From Deltaproteobacteria bacterium (GTDB lineage Bacteria > Bdellovibrionota > UBA2394): a stretch of 64,000 bases of DNA. The stretch spans positions 62,001-126,000 of the forward strand of contig JAFLCD010000007.1 of the NCBI GenBank assembly GCA_017302715.1. Direction: 5' to 3'. The notes beneath the pieces are model-generated. The model ran no database searches, was not told the origin of the DNA, and saw only the letters and a list, made by a program, of their open reading frames with translations. The translations under genes and the position numbers were made by a program. This document shows positions 60,345 to 64,000 of the stretch, piece after piece (the stretch's first letter is position 1; each line of letters opens with the position of its first letter).

Positions 60345-60909
60345 GATTTTTTTTACTTTCACCTTGGTTAAGTTTGGCAAACTCCTTTAGCCGAAGACGC
60401 GCTCGCACGAGAATCTGCCTTACGGCGCTGTCCGATTTGTTTTTCATCTTCGCAATTTCAGAAGACGAAAATCCTTCGATATCGCTTAAGATCAAAATTT
60501 CCCTCGGACCATCTTGTAACTTCTTTAAAGCCTCCTCGAGAAACTGTCGATCTACCCATTGTAAAACGGATTGAGAACTTTCATCGGTCGAAGCGGTCTC
60601 CTCCAAATGATCGGAAACACTTTCATATTTCCATCGAGCCTCTCGCACATGATCTCGAATGGTATTAACCGCAATCGTAAAGGCCCAACTGCCAAAACGC
60701 TGTTCACTATCAAATTTTTTACGCGCCTGATGGATCTTCAGCCATGTAATCTGAAATAGATCTTCCACTGCATTTTGGCGAGCTCCACTCAATCGCCGAA
60801 AAAAGAAAGAGCGCAAACGTTTTTCATATCGAGTGAACAGAGTTTGAAACGAGCGAGCGTCACCGGAGGCATAAGCTTGCATAAGGGCTTCGTCGCTCGA
60901 TTCATCCAT
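60337..60909 (-). CDS. ECF-type RNA polymerase sigma factor
   Basis: A 190-residue group IV sigma factor. Region 2 spans DARSFQTLFTRYEKRLRSFF to VEDLFQITWLKIHQARKKFD, and region 4 is REILILSDIEGFSSSEIAKM with RQILVRARLRLKE. It is followed by the membrane anti-sigma gene (8-base overlap) and preceded, 26 bases away, by a 48-codon Cys-rich peptide gene. In this metal island its regulon may include the copper genes around it. Confidence 0.93.
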   Translation of the reverse strand: MDESSDEALMQAYASGDARSFQTLFTRYEKRLRSFFFRRLSGARQNAVEDLFQITWLKIHQARKKFDSEQRFGSWAFTIAVNTIRDHVREARWKYESVSDHLEETASTDESSQSVLQWVDRQFLEEALKKLQDGPREILILSDIEGFSSSEIAKMKNKSDSAVRQILVRARLRLKEFAKLNQGESKKNHG

Positions 60910-60935
60910 ATCTCAATTAATTCTGATGCTTTCGG

Positions 60936-61082
60936 CTATTTTTTGCAGCAACAATCACAAGCTTTGCCCTCGCAGGTACTTCCACAGCAACAGGATTTAC
61001 CCGTACATGATTTTGTTTCTGCATATGTAGACACTGTGGTGAGTGAAAGCAGCGCTACGAGGGTGTAAAATAATTTCTTCAT
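60936..61082 (-). CDS. 48-residue secreted cysteine-rich peptide
   Basis: The frame has a GGAG ribosome site six bases before the ATG. It begins with a full Sec signal peptide (KKLFYTLVALLSLTTVSTYA). The mature ~27 residues have nine Cys (CTGKSCCCGSTCEGK then ACDCCCKK) and five Lys. It has no aromatic residues, like a metallothionein, but is predicted to be exported. It lies between the 84-residue secreted gene and the ECF sigma gene, so it may be both a target and a sensor part of that regulon. No family is known to me. Confidence 0.75.
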   Translation of the reverse strand: MKKLFYTLVALLSLTTVSTYAETKSCTGKSCCCGSTCEGKACDCCCKK

Positions 61083-61102
61083 TTTAATCTCCTTTATTCA
61101 AG

Positions 61103-61357
61103 TTATCGTTCACGACTGCTTCGGTTAAAGAACCGTTCTTGACGCAATTCATCTTGCCGTTTTTGAGCTAATTCCTGCTGAACTTTTGCCTCCTCTGATC
61201 GTTTCTGATCGAGGGTTGTTTGAACTGCTTGATCAATCTCAGCATGGGTTACGTAGTTTTGAATGGGCTCTCCTGGTTTAACATCGTGAGCGCTAAGAGT
61301 TTGAAAACTACCTCCTGCGATCAAGACTGCCAAAGTTCCCCATAATGTGACTTTCAT
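61103..61357 (-). CDS. Small exported charged protein
   Basis: An 84-residue protein with signal peptide (WGTLAVLIAGGSFQTLSA) and a ~60-residue mature chain very rich in Gln, Glu, Arg and Lys, which is likely a helix or coiled coil (DQAVQTTLDQKRSEEAKVQQ). No family is recognised. It is followed 20 bases later by the Cys-rich peptide gene. Its ribosome site (GGAGA) is next to a large palindrome. Confidence 0.55.
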   Translation of the reverse strand: MKVTLWGTLAVLIAGGSFQTLSAHDVKPGEPIQNYVTHAEIDQAVQTTLDQKRSEEAKVQQELAQKRQDELRQERFFNRSSRER

Positions 61358-61368
61358 AATATCTCCTC

Positions 61369-61402
61369 ACTTATTGACACGCTTTATTGCGTCTCAATAA
61401 GT
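61369..61402. promoter_or_regulatory. 34-base near-perfect palindrome
   Basis: ACTTATTGA-C-ACGC pairs with GCGT-C-TCAATAAGT across a TTTATT loop: 13 pairs with a single C-C mismatch. It ends about 11 bases before the start codon of the 84-residue protein, beside the ribosome site. It could be an operator of a metal-responsive repressor, or a hairpin on the mRNA that hides or spares the ribosome site. Confidence 0.5.
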
Positions 61403-61464
61403 AATACGGAGTGAAGGGGGTAGCTGTGACAAAGCTTTCTAATATCCTCACGTCACATCTGCTT

Positions 61465-61947
61465 TTACTTCTCAAGTTCTGCCAATTTAGCTTTCATTTC
61501 ATTAATTTCTTGCTGTTGGCTAGAAATGATCGCTTGGCATAAATCTTTAATTTCAGGATTTTCTATCGAAGCTTTTTGGCACATCAGGATTGCGCCCCCA
61601 TGATGCGGGATCATCGATTTTAAAAACTGTTTATCTGAAATCGCTGTCTGTTCTCGGATGAGTGTAAAAAAGCCGATCAACGCGACGATTCCCCCGGCGA
61701 TCACAAAGCTATTAAGTTTTTTATTTTGATACGTCGATTTCATAACAAGAATCTCAATCAGAATCATCGGCGCCGTCATTAGACCCGCCATATAAAACTG
61801 GTTGAGGTTGAAATAGACGTTGGAAAACGAATCCACCATGGCATACATAAGGGCATACATGGAGAAAAACGAAAGCACGCTCATCATGAGCAAATGAAGG
61901 TAATGGATATTTCCATGATCTTTGGTGGTATGGCTGCCGTGACTCAT
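61465..61947 (-). CDS. DUF305 membrane protein
   Basis: A 160-residue protein. His-rich N-terminus (SHGSHTTKDHGNIHY), three membrane helices, then a C-terminal DUF305 motif, QFLKSMIPHHGGAILMCQKA (His pair near 120), and a helical tail. Such proteins accompany copper-resistance genes and are thought to bind copper or ferric iron through the His pair. It lies 29 bases after the P-type ATPase gene on the same strand. Confidence 0.85.
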   Translation of the reverse strand: MSHGSHTTKDHGNIHYLHLLMMSVLSFFSMYALMYAMVDSFSNVYFNLNQFYMAGLMTAPMILIEILVMKSTYQNKKLNSFVIAGGIVALIGFFTLIREQTAISDKQFLKSMIPHHGGAILMCQKASIENPEIKDLCQAIISSQQQEINEMKAKLAELEK

Positions 61948-61976
61948 AAAGTTTTCCTTTCTACATAAACTGATTC

Positions 61977-64000
61977 TTAAAGTTTGATATTTTTCAGTCT
62001 CAGGGCGTTGACGACCACCGAGACCGAGCTTAACGCCATAGCGGCACTTGCAACGATAGGACTCAACAAAATTCCAAAGAATGGAAAAAGGATTCCTGCC
62101 GCAATCGGCACCCCAAGGGCGTTGTAGGCAAAAGCGAAGAAAAGATTTTGCCGAATATTTCGCATTGTTCCGCGACTGAGCACGATCGCTTTCGAGATCC
62201 CGCGCAAGTCGCCTTTTACTAAGGTGATGCCTGCACTCTCCATCGCGATATCTGTGCCCGTTCCCATGGCGACACCCACTTGCGCTTGAGAAAGTGCCGG
62301 AGCGTCGTTGATTCCATCTCCGGCCATTGCGACAATTCGGCCTTTATGTTGGAATTTCTTAATGACCTCTGTTTTTTGCTCCGGCAAAACTTCCGCAATG
62401 ACTTCATCGATCTTAAGTTTTTTGGCGACTGCTTCAGCGGTTGTGCGACTATCGCCCGTTAGCATGACAATTCTCACTTTATTTTGATGGATTAGGTCGA
62501 TGGCTTCGGGAGTGGATGCTTTGATTGGATCTGCGACACCTAAGAGGGCGACGGCCTTTCCGTCAACGGCCATAAACATCACAGTCTGACCATCCTTACG
62601 AAGCTCTTCTGACTTTTCTAAAAGCGTTCCAATTTGGACGTTTTCACTTTCTAGAAGTTTCTTATTTCCAATGGCAATTTTTTTTCCGCGCACTGTTCCC
62701 GTGACGCCTTTACCTGTCACGGATTGAAACTGATCGGGCCGCTCGATTTTAATTCCTCGCTCTTTCGCTCCAAGCACTATGGATTGAGAAAGAGGATGCT
62801 CACTTCCTTGCTCAAGACTTCCGGCAAGTTGAAGGAGTTCGTTTTCAGAAATCTCAGCGGTCGCAACAACTGCTACAAGTTTTGGATGCCCTTCCGTTAG
62901 AGTTCCCGTCTTATCGACGACGAGCGTGTCTACCTTTTGAAATGCTTCTAGGGCTTCCGCATTTCTAATCAAGATTCCAGAGCTTGCTCCGCGGCCAATT
63001 CCAACCATGATCGACATCGGAGTTGCAAGTCCGACTGCGCAAGGGCAAGCGATGATAAGCACTGCGACTGCATTCACAATTCCATAGACAAAAGAAGGTT
63101 CCGGGCCAAATGCCCACCAGAGGAAAAAAGTGAGGACAGCAATTCCAACGACAGTTGGAACGAAGTACGCGGCGACAAGATCCGCCAGGCGCTGGATGGG
63201 CGCACGGCTTCTCTGGGCTTCAGCAACCATATGGACAATCTGGGAAAGCAGGGTGTCTTTGCCGACGCGCTTGGCTTCCATCACAAAACTTCCCGTTTGA
63301 TTGACGGTAGCTCCGGTCACTTTAGATCCAACTTCTTTAGAGACCGGAATCGGCTCGCCCGTAATCATCGATTCGTCGACATGACTTCCGCCCTCGATCA
63401 CAACACCATCAACAGGAATTTTTTCGCCAGGACGCACACGAAGTCTGTCGCCGACCTGAACGTCTGAAAGCGGAATATCTTCTTCGCGCCCGTCCGTTCG
63501 AAGAATGCGAGCCGTTTTTGGAGCGAGGCCAAGCAAAGCTTTGATCGCTTGAGAGGTTTGACTGCGCGCGCGCAGTTCAAGCACTTGCCCTAAGAGGACG
63601 AGAACGGTAATGACTGCGGCCGCTTCAAAGTAAACTCCCACGGCTCCGTGGTCGCTTCGATAAGAAGTCGGAAAGAGATTTGGAAATAAAATACCAATAA
63701 TGCTGTAGAGGTAGGCCAGTCCCACACCAATCGCAATGAGGGTGAACATATTGAGATGCCGTGTTCGAAGGGACTGCCAGCCGCGAACGAAAAAAGGCCA
63801 TCCCGCCCAAAGCACAACAGGTGTCGCTAGAGCCAATTGAATCCATTGACCGAGACGGCTTTGAACGAACTCTGCGATGGTGCTGGGAAGAAGATGCTCG
63901 ATCATGACTGTAAGAAGTGGCGCGGTGAGAATAAGGCCGATCCAAAATCGACGTGTCATATCGATAAGTTCGGGATTCTGTTCGGGTGCGGATTCGAGCG
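61977..64000 (-). CDS. copA: Copper-translocating P1B-type ATPase (5' end outside window)
   Basis: The part inside the window has the full transport core: the CPC membrane motif [14 protein letters not shown], the phosphorylation site DKTGT, the actuator motif MITGEPIPV, the GEKIPVDG loop, the N-domain [11 protein letters not shown] and the hinge GDGINDAP. The last membrane helices have [11 protein letters not shown]. An ATG at 63959 starts MTRRFWIGL, but the frame stays open to the window edge with residues typical for this family ahead of it ([12 protein letters not shown]), so the gene continues beyond and the N-terminal metal-binding domains are not seen. It would export copper(I). Confidence 0.93.
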   Translation of the reverse strand, partial: LESAPEQNPELIDMTRRFWIGLILTAPLLTVMIEHLLPSTIAEFVQSRLGQWIQLALATPVVLWAGWPFFVRGWQSLRTRHLNMFTLIAIGVGLAYLYSIIGILFPNLFPTSYRSDHGAVGVYFEAAAVITVLVLLGQVLELRARSQTSQAIKALLGLAPKTARILRTDGREEDIPLSDVQVGDRLRVRPGEKIPVDGVVIEGGSHVDESMITGEPIPVSKEVGSKVTGATVNQTGSFVMEAKRVGKDTLLSQIVHMVAEAQRSRAPIQRLADLVAAYFVPTVVGIAVLTFFLWWAFGPEPSFVYGIVNAVAVLIIACPCAVGLATPMSIMVGIGRGASSGILIRNAEALEAFQKVDTLVVDKTGTLTEGHPKLVAVVATAEISENELLQLAGSLEQGSEHPLSQSIVLGAKERGIKIERPDQFQSVTGKGVTGTVRGKKIAIGNKKLLESENVQIGTLLEKSEELRKDGQTVMFMAVDGKAVALLGVADPIKASTPEAIDLIHQNKVRIVMLTGDSRTTAEAVAKKLKIDEVIAEVLPEQKTEVIKKFQHKGRIVAMAGDGINDAPALSQAQVGVAMGTGTDIAMESAGITLVKGDLRGISKAIVLSRGTMRNIRQNLFFAFAYNALGVPIAAGILFPFFGILLSPIVASAAMALSSVSVVVNALRLKNIKL

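Noticed and set aside
60775-61068. 97-codon plus-strand frame over the sigma start and Cys-rich peptide
   Set aside because: It is antisense to two genes with good starts and signal features.

Overview
The window is a compact, low-GC (roughly 42% by eye) stretch of a Gram-negative chromosome. Evidence for Gram-negative type includes TolC/RND efflux genes, many lipobox and Sec-signal proteins, UppP, and three Fur boxes close to the classical 15-mer. Gene style (many secreted proteins of unknown function, tight convergent overlaps of 1-20 bases, a giant repeat lipoprotein) resembles Bdellovibrionota and relatives. That placement is an inference from style; no rRNA or marker gene is present to confirm it.

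Layout. (1) 1-21.7 kb is mostly housekeeping and envelope: a DapB-like reductase, a PAP2 phosphatase, a DUF2779 nuclease, an alpha/beta hydrolase, a PlsC-like acyltransferase, a Fur-box-controlled pair of unknown membrane proteins, a thioredoxin-like protein, UppP, a ~2050-residue lipoprotein with alternating Ig-like modules and a seven-bladed FG-GAP propeller, a Fur-controlled DUF6607-like protein and small stress proteins (CsbD, Thivi_2564-like). (2) 21.7-28.5 kb is a signalling cluster: a receiver protein, a three-PAS histidine kinase, a LuxR-type response regulator, a mono-heme protein, a catalytically degenerate MBL/beta-CASP protein and a CBS protein. Three copies of a TTGTAC-N4-GTACAA palindrome lie in it. 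(3) 28.4-32.3 kb holds a structured non-coding region, small cysteine-rich secreted proteins and a SIR2-like gene. (4) 32.3-41.5 kb is a ~9.2 kb integrative element bounded by a 42-bp repeat of the 3' half of initiator tRNA-Met. It carries a HigBA-type toxin-antitoxin pair, a Gabija-like defence operon (HTH regulator + GajA + GajB), a VirD4/TraD-like coupling ATPase, a Replic_Relax protein, an 84-base nested inverted repeat, an HTH protein and a tyrosine integrase. (5) 41.7-45.5 kb has a second accessory patch: a zinc-finger protein, a glyoxalase-superfamily protein, a DEDDh exonuclease and an AbiE (AbiEi/AbiEii) system with its operator. (6) 45.6-64 kb is a metal-handling island: an HMA-CDF fusion, a Fur-controlled cytochrome c-FTR1 iron permease, two CDF exporters, a Czc-type RND system with an unusually short adaptor, a second TolC-like lipoprotein, Cys/His-rich secreted proteins, a Csp-type copper-storage protein, an ECF sigma/NrsF-like anti-sigma pair, a 48-residue cysteine-rich secreted peptide, a DUF305 protein and a CopA-type P-ATPase that runs off the right edge.

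How it fits together. The middle of the window is a defence hot spot (SIR2-like, Gabija, HigBA, AbiE, and a decayed second HigBA) built around tRNA-derived attachment sites. The right third is a transition-metal efflux and storage island. Iron control by Fur links three otherwise separate transcription units. The best candidates for something undescribed are the mobilizable Gabija element with its structured origin-like regions, the shared TTGTAC palindrome regulon, and the set of tiny Cys-rich secreted proteins in the metal island.
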